Assembly: GCA_012931725.1 (NCBI GenBank)
Contig: CM022955.1
Location: 14,790,570 to 14,854,569, forward strand
Source: Litsea cubeba
Lineage: Eukaryota > Streptophyta > Magnoliopsida > Laurales > Lauraceae
Reading direction: 5' to 3'
DNA: 64,000 bases
Positions 43,715-53,319 of this stretch are shown here, piece after piece (position 1 is the stretch's first letter; every line of letters begins with the position of its first letter). The position numbers and the translations under genes are program-made. The notes beneath the pieces were generated by a model, which had not been told where the DNA came from, did no database searches, and worked only from the letters and a program-made list of their open reading frames with translations.

Positions 43715-46700
43715 TTAGGTGACCAATCTCTGATAGGTTGCCCCAGCATTTTTGAGACCGAACGGCATCACCTTATAGCAATAGGTTCCCCTAGGAGTGA
43801 TGAATGTCGTTTTCTCCTGATCCGGTCCGTACATGGGTATCTGATGATAACCGCGGTAGGCGTCGAGAAAGCTCATCCTTTCGTGACCGGCGGTGGCGTC
43901 AATCATCTGGTCGATCTTCGGGAGAGGGAAGCAGTCGTTGGGACATGCTCTGTTGAGATCAGTGAAGTCGACGCAGACCCTCCATTTCCCGGTCTTCTTC
44001 TTTACTACCACGGTATTTGCCAGCCACTTCGGGTACTGGACCTCTCTGATGGCGCTCGCCTCTAGCAGTTTTTCCACCTCTTCGACCACGGCTGCAGACT
44101 GGTCGATTCCGGACCTTCTTGCCTTCTGAACCACTGGCTTGACTTGAGGGTCTACATTTAGCCTGTGGCTCATAACCTCGGGGTTCACGCCTGGCATCTC
44201 CTGCGGTGTCCAGGCGAAGACGTCTCTGCTTTGCAACAGGAAACTGAGCAGCTCGGACCGCTCCTGCTCGGCGAGCTGACTCCCAAGAAGGAAGTGCCTC
44301 TCAGGATCACTGGGGTCGATCCTGACCTCGGTGAGATCCTCGATACTCTTTTCTCCTGGATCGCGGCCGACCCTGTCTAGCTCTGCCTCAAGCTCTGCCA
44401 TGTGTACCTGCTTCGGCTCTTCCTCGCCGGACACCACGGCCATCATACAATGCTTGGCCATTTGCTGGTCCCCGTCGACCGTGACTATCTCAACTCCGCC
44501 ATCCCTTTCCAAAGGGAATTTGAGCTTTTGATGGTAGGAAGAGGGGACGGCCTCTATCTGGTGTAGCCAGCTCCTCCCTACGATGGCATTGTAGGGAGAA
44601 GGCGTGTCTACCACGAGGAAGTCAGCCACCACTGATGCGCCCCCTACTTGGACTTTGGGGGAGACTCTCCCTTTGGGGTATACGGGCTTTGCGCTGAACC
44701 CTATCAAGGGGGTCCGCGCCTCCTGGAGGTCTTCTTCTGTGAGCCCCATTTTAGTAAAGCAGTCGAAGTAGAGGATCTCGGACGAACTGCCGGGGTCGAC
44801 GAGGATCCTCTGCACCTTGCAACTCCCCAACTTCAGGGTCATAATTAGCGGGTCATTGTGAGGGAGCTGAACCCCTTTCAGGTCCTCGTCTGAGAACCAG
44901 ATCTTCGGCCTTTCTTTGCGAGCTTTTTTAGGGGATGGCTCGAGTTCGGCCGACATGACCTGTTTCCCATGGGAGGCCCTCCTGGCCTCAGCGCGCGCCT
45001 GACCGCTGCTCTGCTTGGTAGGGGCCAGGTGGATGACGCTTATGATTCTTTCCGACCCGTCGCTGTCGTGGTTCTCCTCAGTTCGGCGTCGAGGTCGGTC
45101 GTTGCTCCCGCTGCCTGCTTTCTTGTAGTATTCCTTCAGGTGCCCGTCCTTGACGAGCCTTTCGAGATGATTCTCGAGGGAGTGACAGCCCTCAGTGTCA
45201 TGCCCGTTCTGCTTGTGGTAAGCGCAGAACTTCGTCTGATCCCTCGTGGAGGGATCGCCCTTCATAGGGAATGGCCATTTAAAGTATGGCTTTCCCTGGA
45301 TCTTTTCCAGTATCTGGTGAATCGGCTCTTTGAAAACCGTATTGACCCTCTCGCGCGAAGAGTAGGACGGTCTATGTCTCTTGCTTCCTCCTGGAGCGCG
45401 GGTCGGGGTCGACGACTGGACACCCGAGTGGTGGTCTCGGCTTGTTTCTTCTCTGCGGTAGGTCCTCTTCTCCCCTCCAGAGGCTCGATCTTCCCGCCGA
45501 GATCGATCCTCCTGCCGCGGTCGGTCCTCCTGCCGAGATCTGCCATCACTCCGAGGCCGGCTCTTGGAAACGCCAAAGCTCTCATTGGCCCGCGCCTCGT
45601 CCTCCTCTTGCTCGATGTACTTGTTCACCCTTGCCATGAGGGCTGTTACAGAGAGAACAGGGTTTCGGACGAGCTCCTTTCGAAGCTCGCACCCTGGCAG
45701 GAGGGCGTGCTGGAAGGACTTGATCGCGACATCTTCGGAGGAGTTGTCGATTTGACTGTAAACCGTCCAGAATCTTTTGGCAAACTGAGTGACGCTTTCA
45801 CTCCACCTCATTCTGAGGGCCATGATATCGCTGTCGGTCTTGGGAATGACTCTGTGCGCCGGGAATTTCCCAAGAAAGGAGTCCCGCAACTGGGCCCAGC
45901 TCGTGATCGATCCTTCGGGGAGCGCACAGAACCATTTGAGGGGTAGGTCCCCCAGGCTGGAGGAGAAGACTCTGCAATTGAGGTGCCCGACGTCGCCCCA
46001 GACGGATAGTTTCTGGGTGAAATGCCGGAGATGTGCTGCTGGGTCCGAGGTCCCGTCATAGAGGACGAACCTCGGGACGCTAAACTTCTTGGGAAGGGGG
46101 TACTCGACTATCTCTCTGGAGAAGGGTGATGAGTCGAGGCCAGCGAAGTCGGGGATGTCTGGCTGGTTTTGGGCGAGCCCTGCCTCCTTCAGGGTGTTCT
46201 GGATGGCCTGCTTGACCAGGCGGTCGATCAGAGCCTGCTGATCTGCCGCCTCTGATCTCGGCACTGACCCCCTGTCTTCGTGGTTATGGCAAGAGCTCCC
46301 GACGTGACTCCGCTCCCGTCTCTTATCGTTCAGATGCTCCCTTAAGTCTTTGCCGGTGACGGGATCCTTCCTGCCTACGGGATCACCGCCCCCGGGGACT
46401 GCTTCTTTCTCTCGGAGTTGCTGCCTAAGCTGGCGGATGAGATCGTCTTTCTCCTGGAGGGCAAGATTCTGAGCCCTGATTGCTGCTTGAGCGGGGTCGG
46501 CTCTGTTCCCATCGCGGTCCGAGTGGCGCCCGGACCGATGTGATCCTGCCGCCGCCGGGGCCTTGCCCTTCGAGAAGCGCTCCTGAAGGGGAGCGTTTAG
46601 CCGCGGTGGGCCCCCCAGCTCTAGCGGGGACGACGCGGATTCGGTGTGGTAGCTTTCTACCTCTGCGGCCTCCCCCGACGCATAGGGCAATGGCCCAGGG

Positions 46701-46765
46701 AGGACCAGTGGCCCAGCGGGGAGGGACTTTGGGTGCTCTGCGCCTCTCTTGTTTCTCGGAGCCAT
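43715..46765 (-). CDS. gag-pol: element C gag-protease-RT (first half), ended by a premature stop
   Basis: 1016 codons from ATG 46765 (MAPRNKRGAEHPKS). A coiled-coil patch lies at about residues 95-125. The retrotransposon gag domain covers about 235-390 (LKWFCALPEGSITSWAQL, FWTVYSQIDNSSEDVA). An Arg/Glu/Asp repeat region is at about 405-430. A Tat-type zinc-knuckle-like motif (CAYHKQNGHDTEGC) is at about 514-527. The protease at about 650-740 has VDPGSSSEIL. The RT N-terminal half runs from about 880 (VCVDFTDLNRACPND, FLDAYRGYHQIPM, MPFGLKNAGATYQR). The frame is closed by TAA at 43717-43715 between conserved RT blocks, and reading resumes in the same frame. It is a point mutation rather than a natural gag/pol boundary, because it falls inside RT. 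Forms the particle and begins the polymerase. Confidence 0.92.
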   Translation of the reverse strand: MAPRNKRGAEHPKSLPAGPLVLPGPLPYASGEAAEVESYHTESASSPLELGGPPRLNAPLQERFSKGKAPAAAGSHRSGRHSDRDGNRADPAQAAIRAQNLALQEKDDLIRQLRQQLREKEAVPGGGDPVGRKDPVTGKDLREHLNDKRRERSHVGSSCHNHEDRGSVPRSEAADQQALIDRLVKQAIQNTLKEAGLAQNQPDIPDFAGLDSSPFSREIVEYPLPKKFSVPRFVLYDGTSDPAAHLRHFTQKLSVWGDVGHLNCRVFSSSLGDLPLKWFCALPEGSITSWAQLRDSFLGKFPAHRVIPKTDSDIMALRMRWSESVTQFAKRFWTVYSQIDNSSEDVAIKSFQHALLPGCELRKELVRNPVLSVTALMARVNKYIEQEEDEARANESFGVSKSRPRSDGRSRQEDRPRQEDRSRREDRASGGEKRTYRREETSRDHHSGVQSSTPTRAPGGSKRHRPSYSSRERVNTVFKEPIHQILEKIQGKPYFKWPFPMKGDPSTRDQTKFCAYHKQNGHDTEGCHSLENHLERLVKDGHLKEYYKKAGSGSNDRPRRRTEENHDSDGSERIISVIHLAPTKQSSGQARAEARRASHGKQVMSAELEPSPKKARKERPKIWFSDEDLKGVQLPHNDPLIMTLKLGSCKVQRILVDPGSSSEILYFDCFTKMGLTEEDLQEARTPLIGFSAKPVYPKGRVSPKVQVGGASVVADFLVVDTPSPYNAIVGRSWLHQIEAVPSSYHQKLKFPLERDGGVEIVTVDGDQQMAKHCMMAVVSGEEEPKQVHMAELEAELDRVGRDPGEKSIEDLTEVRIDPSDPERHFLLGSQLAEQERSELLSFLLQSRDVFAWTPQEMPGVNPEVMSHRLNVDPQVKPVVQKARRSGIDQSAAVVEEVEKLLEASAIREVQYPKWLANTVVVKKKTGKWRVCVDFTDLNRACPNDCFPLPKIDQMIDATAGHERMSFLDAYRGYHQIPMYGPDQEKTTFITPRGTYCYKVMPFGLKNAGATYQRLVT

Positions 46766-46814
46766 GGTGATTGGAAAGGGTTTTGGGAAAGGTTTTGAGG
46801 TATGGGTTAGTACT

Positions 46815-46832
46815 TCCCCACAGACGGCGCCA
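46815..46832 (-). other. primer-binding site of element C
   Basis: The minus strand reads TGGCGCCGTCTGTGGGGA, 2 nt inside the 5' LTR. It shares TGGCGCCGT with the tRNA-Asp-type site of A and B but then differs. The same leader sequence is common in Tat-lineage elements. Confidence 0.7.
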
Positions 46833-46834
46833 AT

Positions 46835-47571
46835 TGTAAGTGCCTAAAAATTAAGGACTTTTAATTAGGGACTAGGATCTTTGATTCGGGTGGTTTGGAT
46901 GAAGACTGTCGTGGCTCCGACTGGACCTGAGGAGGAAGAGAGGGAAAACACGTCAGAGGACCCTGGCTGCAGGCAGCGCAAGGCTCTCCGATGCTTAAGT
47001 TAGTTCAGGGAACGAGCAAGGAAGATGGAGAGGAAATCACAGAGTGAGGGTGCGTATTATGGGTTGCGTACCTTTAGGATGGTGGTGGAGGCGCTATTTA
47101 TAGGCGATGGGGTTGACTATTGTGGGCGAGTTCCAAGACTGGGCCGGCCACTCGAGTGGCTGCGTCCACTCAGCCCATAATGCATTAAATGCTGACCCAT
47201 GCCTCATTAAATGCTAGGCTCGCTGGGTCAGGCGGCGGTTCTGACTTTTGGGCCAGGTCCCATCAGGCCTGGCCCGGAGCCATGCCCTGGGGGCGCACGT
47301 GTCCTGTACGCGCCGTTTTGTCAGTAATGATAATCTGCAGGGCATGCCCTAGCATGCGCCGTTGCTCTGCCGCCGGTCCCATCAATCTTTGTCAAATCCG
47401 CGTTGCCGGGGTCGATGCCGAGGTCGGATATGTCCGATTTCGGGAGCTCTCACCTCGGCGAATGCCGCGGTCCTTCAGCCGCGGTCACCCTTGGCCTAGG
47501 GGAGGCATAATCATCCTGTCTGGAGGCCTGGGCTAGTGCTGATCTCGGCTTAGTGAAAACACCCCCACACA
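46835..47571 (-). repeat. right LTR of element C (5' LTR)
   Basis: TGTAAGTGCC...CCCCCACACA. It carries the element's promoter. The frame 47189-47536 recurs in the other LTR at 36951-37298 with one residue difference, because the LTRs are nearly identical. Confidence 0.93.
47095..47103 (-). promoter_or_regulatory. TATA box in 5' LTR of element C
   Basis: The minus strand reads CTATAAATA within GC-rich sequence ('gaggcgctatttataggcga' on plus), a strong TATA box. It would start the gag-pol transcript about 30 nt further down the minus strand. Confidence 0.65.
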
Positions 47572-47576
47572 GTGGA

Positions 47577-48724
47577 CATTGGCAACAAGCTTTCTCTTTT
47601 AACTTGCCAAAAAGGGTATAAATGGAAGACCATGTGCCAATCAACTGATACCCCAGTGCTCAGTGCCAGGGCAGCACCTCATTATTAATAACCTTTTTTC
47701 ACCAATTGTCCAATCTATCAACAAAAAGAAGACCATATTAATTTTTCCCACAGGTGATGTTAAAAATAGTAAAATCATAAAGCACTTGGTAAACTGCATG
47801 ACTGGCCATCAACCTGCAATGGGCTATCATTAACCTTCATCAACTTAAAATTTTGTATAAGAAAGAAAGATCATCCTTACTTGTTCTTGTTAAAATTTGA
47901 GTGAGTTTTTCAGCATCCGAGGCCTCTTTGTTTTTAATGAGATCCTTACAATTTCAATATCTAGAAAAATAACCATATCATAGTTACCTTAAGATTGATG
48001 TTCAGGTGTTGTGAGATACACCTTGTGGGAGGCCCACCTGGATGCCGCGTGTCTCATGTGTTTTACATTGACCCAAGTGGATTGGAGATTGGAGAGTTGG
48101 ATTGAAATATAAATAGTGAGACATTCTAAAACCGTTAAACTTGAGGACCATAAAATCAAAGGATCACACGAATGGAATTGACTTAAAAACTTTATATACG
48201 TAATGGTCGCATTTGAATTTTTAGATTCCCCAGCCCATCCCAACCAATACATGAATGCATTTAACTAGTAGGTGATTAAGATTTTGAAAAAGATTTATAT
48301 ACTAGATTTGGTATGTTCCTCTACCTTGTTAAAGAAAGGACAGTGCTCCCGTACAGATGTATAGCACACGAGACATGACATACACGTCTCCAATGAAACA
48401 TCTTTTAATCATGTAAATGTATTTGGTAGTAGTTCCCAAAGTACTGGACTCACATCCCATTTTTTTCAAATTAGGTCCTTCAAATCTCTTTCATCTCTAG
48501 GTAGAAGCAAAAACCGGTGAAAATAGTGAGTGGAAATATCAATTCTGAGTTCTCATTATCATCAAAATACTAGAAAAACATGCTTAGAATTATATTTTTA
48601 ACCTGAGTTCTCATTCTAGTTTTCGCATATTCTAAAATCTGATTTAAAATTAATAGAAAATCATCCATTAATACACCCAATCCGAACCTTACTAGTAATG
48701 AGGCGGGACGAACCTGACCTCACT
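47577..48724. other. non-coding spacer
   Basis: The pre-insertion target of element C resumes here ('cattggcaacaagc'). AT-rich, without genes. The 87-codon minus frame at 47989-48252 has no family resemblance. Confidence 0.5.
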
Positions 48725-49010
48725 TGTCACAGCCCCGCCCAACTCAACATGAAATTATCCGTTTTGGCTCACGTGCGCGGGTGAGGACTTTCCAGGAGGT
48801 CACCCATTCTAGTATTGCTTCTGCTTTGGCCTAATGTTGAGTTTAGACGGAGTTTAACTTATAAGCTCAATGTCAGAATTTGAATATTTTCGTTGCGGGC
48901 TAGTGGAGACTCACTGTTTGAAGCCCATGATTGACACGTTATGCCCCGTGGTTAAAGGTGTCGTCCGGACCAAGTTCTCACATCACTGGCTGTCATCCGG
49001 TCAAAACCAG
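48725..49010 (-). mobile_element. Cassandra-like TRIM fragment with 5S rRNA-derived promoter
   Basis: The minus strand of 48782-48853 reads as a diverged 5S rRNA gene 3' half. It keeps the complement of 'ccaggaggtcaccca', the stretch that holds the internal control region of plant 5S genes, followed by 'gaggactt'-type sequence. Cassandra TRIM retrotransposons carry exactly such a 5S module in their LTRs. A TG start is plausible at 48725 ('tgtcacagccccgccc'). The right edge is uncertain, only one LTR-like copy is seen, and there is no target duplication I can prove. Confidence 0.6.
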
Positions 49011-49233
49011 CTAATTGAAAGTTTTTTTTTAGAAAGTTGGTCAATTGCATGTGCCCCTATTTTCCCATTTACTAATGGATAATGGAAAATTAGTGTATGA
49101 CTTATCTGGTGAAGAAAATATATCTTGAGTCATTAAGTCATTGCTATTCTCGTCTTGTGTCATTATTTCGTCTCAATCTTTTCATTCAGTCATTACCTCA
49201 CACTACTAATTATATATACACCTAGATCCAAGA

Positions 49234-49299
49234 AATTAACGTTGAAGAGCTCAATTGTTTCTTTGCAATTAACGTTGAAGAGCTCAATTGTTTCTTTGC
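49234..49299. repeat. 33-bp tandem duplication
   Basis: Two exact 33-bp units ('ttaacgttgaagagctcaat' plus flank) in AT-rich spacer; no coding meaning. Confidence 0.9.
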
Positions 49300-50440
49300 A
49301 ATTCTCTATGGGTCTCTCTGCACTCTGCAGGTTTGTCTTCTTTCCTTCTTTACTTTGCAACATATATATGACATGATATCTTGTTTCTAAGAAAATCTTA
49401 TAGCTTGGTCTGAATCTTACAATGCATTTTTCATGATCATATTTACATGTTTTACATGCAAGAAATGGTATATAATTAAGTGGGGTTTGGGCATGATTTT
49501 ATCAATAGCTTCTACAGCATTTTAATTTATTTTGATAGTGATTTCATTTTATATCATTTCCTGTCTTTATTTTTTGGGGCAGCTAAACGTATTCGACAGT
49601 GGAATATGTTTATACCTCTTGGAAGGCCGTTGAAAATATATTTTATTTTCTCTCAATTTTGGTTCTATTTTCTACAAAAATTGTAGAAATTGATTTTCAC
49701 CTAGGAAAAATGAAAACCATGAGAAATATTAATATGCTAAGAGGAAAACCATCCTCCCTCAAAGATTTATTTTCCATTGAGAATGCTCCCAAGAATTTAT
49801 CCTTGCAGACTGGTTTTTTGCAACATTTTATATTTGTAATTATTACTCATGTGAAAAACATACACATGTAAACTTTTATTTGATGAAATTTATGTATTAC
49901 AAAAATCACATGCATAAAAAAAAAGATGTATAAAAAGGCTTATTTTCATGTAAAAATTCTCATACCTCAACCCCTAGTAAAATCATTTACATATGTAAAT
50001 ATGTGCCTATTACATATATCTACAAAGGCCCCAAAAGTTGGTTTTCATTGGTCTTTTCATCAAACTGGTTTGCGTTTGAATCTATCCAACTTATTTTTAT
50101 ACATCATAAATTGTAATTAATCTATCACATTTTTCTTTTGTTTTCTCCCTATGGGCCTCCAGTTTATAATATAAATTGCTCAACATTCTCATAGAAGTAA
50201 TAAACCCAAGGCATAAAGTCTTATACATATCTTATCTCTTATGGATTTTAAGAAGTAGAAATATGTGAACATACCAATCTTTATCAAAATTATTTTTTCT
50301 AAGATAGTATCACCAAGTTATTGTATTTAAGTGGGCTAATTTTTATGGAGTGAGATTTGATTTGGATTCATAAAAAATGATGCAATTATTTTAATTGCTT
50401 TGGATATCTTTTAGAAGTGGGATTAGATGTTTTTAATGGG
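49300..50440. other. non-coding spacer
   Basis: AT-rich spacer. Plus-strand frames at 49480-49871 overlap one another and are rich in Phe/Ile/Leu from T-rich DNA; no family is recognised. Confidence 0.5.
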
Positions 50441-50443
50441 CCT

Positions 50444-51485
50444 AATGAGGAGTGTCTTGAAAAAAAAAAATCTTTGGGATGTTATTAATTTTCAGAAGTA
50501 AAGTATTGGGTGTGAATATATTTGGAATTACTTCTTTTCTATATCACTGTCATAATTATTAGGCCAGATGAATATGTATGGTCCTTTGATCATGCCATAT
50601 CAGCTAATATGAATATTCAGATAGTATATTTACCATGTTTCACATATCGTGACAATACCAATATTTTTAATTCAATGGATTAGAATTTGTTTCCCATTTG
50701 GATTATAATACAATAATCCAAAATGGCCAATTGTAGTATGTAAAAGAGAGACTTTAGGGATAATCAAATATCTCAAAAGATTTTGAATGATGGAACGAGA
50801 TCGGCGTGCCACATGTCACTACCAAACCCTAAGAGGGAGCGTCACGTGTCTCTCTCCCGCAAACAGGGCTGCTGCTTTAATATATATTACTAGTTTGAGA
50901 GGCCCGTTTAAAAAAAATATATATTAAAAGAAGATTTGTAGAGGAAGCAAGATGAGGGAAAGAGTAAGGGAAAGATAAAAGATTTGATCTGATTAGGTGG
51001 GCCCATAATGATATAGTGCTAGCCAGTGGTCAAGAATAAGAATATTTAACAACACTAAGCTATAGAAAACTTTCGGGGATGTTGGCCCAACCGCGCCCAT
51101 TGGGTCCAATGAGGAGTATTTTGAAAAAAAAAAGTTCTTTGTGATGTTTTTAATTTTAAAAGGTAAAGTCTTGAGTATGATTATATTTGGAATGGATGAG
51201 TCTTGAGAGATTTGAATTAAGGATTAACGTTATTAAGACATTTGAGTAAGAATGTTTTTTTTTTTTTTTTGGTAAGTTACGTTCTTACTACACTCATAAC
51301 AAAATTGCTTACCTTAAAATATTAAATGAAGAGAGAATTTAGGGAAAGAATAAATATTAACATGAGTGAGTTTATGGAAAGAATCGGATTTGGGAGGAGA
51401 TAAAATTATGATAAAGATTGGGTAAGCCCAAGAGAAAGCGCCACGTGTCGCTCTCCTGTAAAGGGACTACTGATTTAATATATAT
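50444..51485. repeat. diverged direct duplication of about 400 bp
   Basis: 50444-50890 and 51109-51485 run in parallel. Both start 'aatgaggagt', then 'cttgaaaaaaaaa' or similar, 'gatgtt', 'aattttcagaagtaaag' or similar and 'atatttggaat'. Both end with 'cacgtgtc' and 'ctctc' and then 'tttaatatatat'. The intervening segment differs. The pair could be two members of a MITE family or the ends of one larger element. Confidence 0.6.
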
Positions 51486-51559
51486 AATATGTAGATTTTA
51501 CATATGCAAAACCTATGTATGTAAATTTAATTTACATATCCTGTGCGTAAAAACCAAAT

Positions 51560-53295
51560 GACCCATTAGGGTATGTTTGATTTATTGCAACTGCAAGGAC
51601 TTTTAATTTTACCAAAAGTGCTACAACTGAAGAATAAGATATAGATCCCGACACTTACCTTAAAAAAATGATACCGTTTGGCACTTTACTAGTTTAGTAA
51701 AAGTCAAGTAAAGCCTCCTTTTTTCGGACATGGGGTCACATCAGAAGTACACTTTTTCAAAATTCCCTCCTTATTTAAAAAAAAAGTAAAAAAGCAATAT
51801 CCTTTCTCCATTAAAAGATAAATAAAATTCCAGTTTCTATACAAAAAGTTAAAAAGATTCCATACAAAATATCTAAAAATAAAATACCATCATAACCCAC
51901 TTATATTTTATTCTCTCTTAATTTAATGCTTTACTTTATCTTTATTTTACTGTAAAATTACCAAAATAACCCACTTATATTTTATTATATCCGTTGTTTA
52001 CTCAGCCTAAGTGGTATCATCATATTACCTGGTATATAAAAATTATGCCCATCACTGGTACATACATATGAGTGATCACTTCATTTCCAAACTAAAACTG
52101 TATTCAAACTCTTTTCTCACCTCCTTTATCTTAGAGTTTGCTATTTTTTACATAAAAAACACCCTAAGTTCAATTAGTAATAAATATTCCTTGATCTTTT
52201 TTCATTGTTTTAATAATAGTAAAATTATATCTTTAAGAAAGAGGGCAAAAACATACTAAAATATCTGTAGGAACCAATATTATGTCGGCATGCAGATGGA
52301 TAAAGGCTTCAATTGAAAAATATTGTGTCCAGTGATAATGCATAATCTTCAAGAAGTTTTGTTCACCCATCACCCTAAATCCCAGGCAAATGATTAGTTG
52401 GTTTTACATATATGGAAAAAATGGATATTGGATTGAAATTCTAAACTTTATATGTGAGCCTTTCAACTTGTCAAATGAACAGTTTTTAACATTTTTGCAT
52501 GACCAATCTGAGAAAGAGCATCATTCAAATGCGTCTCAAATTGGGTCTGATCCCAATTTATAATGAGTTAGTGAGTGTGAGGGGGCATGATTAATCATTG
52601 GGGGGGCATCTGTGAATATGAAGCATATATTAATACTTTTATTTAGAATGTCCACGCCGCTCTAAATAATTTTTAATGAACTTAGTTCAGGCCCCTAAAA
52701 TTTAAAAAATAGTGTTCTCATGCTCGCATTCCTTGTGGTACAACGATAATAGGCTGATACAAACAATTGAAAAACGTTACTAACAGTCTATATGAAACCA
52801 TTAAATATCTATATTACTAAAGGGATGTATACACTTCCTCACATAAAGACACGTGGCGCAACCTCAAATTTTTTGCAATGTCATTTCCGGAGTTGCCCTT
52901 ATCCCTAAAATCTCTATATCTATTGCACACTCAAAAGACCTAAAATCTCTCCATCAAGAATTATCTTCCACTCAAAAGTCTAAAATCTCTCCATGAGATC
53001 CCTCCATTTGGCATTTTACTTTGAAAATCAAGAGGAGTTAAGTGAAATAAAAAGTATGAATAAAATATGTAGTGGGATATGATAGTATTTTGTTTTTAGT
53101 TATTTGGGATGGAATATTGTTGACTTTTGTTATGGGAAATGGAGTTTTTTTGTTTTTTAGTTAATAAATGTGGTTACTTTTTGACTTTTTGTTGGAAAAG
53201 TTGGATGGAGTTTTGATAAAAAAAATGCTTTTGATGTGATGTGTTGGTGACTTTACTCCACTTGACTTTACAAGTAGAAACCCCAAACGGGCCAG
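51560..53295. mobile_element. long inverted repeat, probable TIR element
   Basis: The reverse complement of about 51740-51900 aligns with about 53040-53220 (shared 'gatggtattttatttttag'-type blocks). The outer ends also face each other: 'gggtatgtttgattta' on the left, and 'ccccaaacgggc' on the right. The middle is AT-rich with no transposase. No target duplication is evident, so the edges are approximate. Confidence 0.5.
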
Positions 53296-53319
53296 CCAAC
53301 ATACCAGATGTGTTAAATT

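Larger units (their letters stand above)
36597..47571 (-). mobile_element. element C: Tat-lineage Ty3/gypsy retrotransposon with antisense gene
   Basis: 10975 bp, LTRs of 737 bp each and target duplication GTGGA. On the minus strand: 5' LTR, primer site, one long gag-pro-pol frame with two RNase H domains, a tandem repeat, an oppositely oriented gene, polypurine tract and 3' LTR. A second, archaeal-type RNase H after the usual one and an additional ORF between integrase and 3' LTR are features of the Tat/Ogre group. It is markedly GC-richer than its surroundings. By eye the two LTRs differ at about seven positions, so insertion was recent. Confidence 0.92.

Noticed and set aside
43893..45946. 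Plus-strand frames up to 325 codons opposite gag-pol of element C
   Set aside because: No homology and a GC-rich shadow of a long coding frame.
48782..48853. Functional 5S rRNA gene
   Set aside because: Only part of the molecule, with many substitutions in the control region; fits a TRIM-borne relic better.
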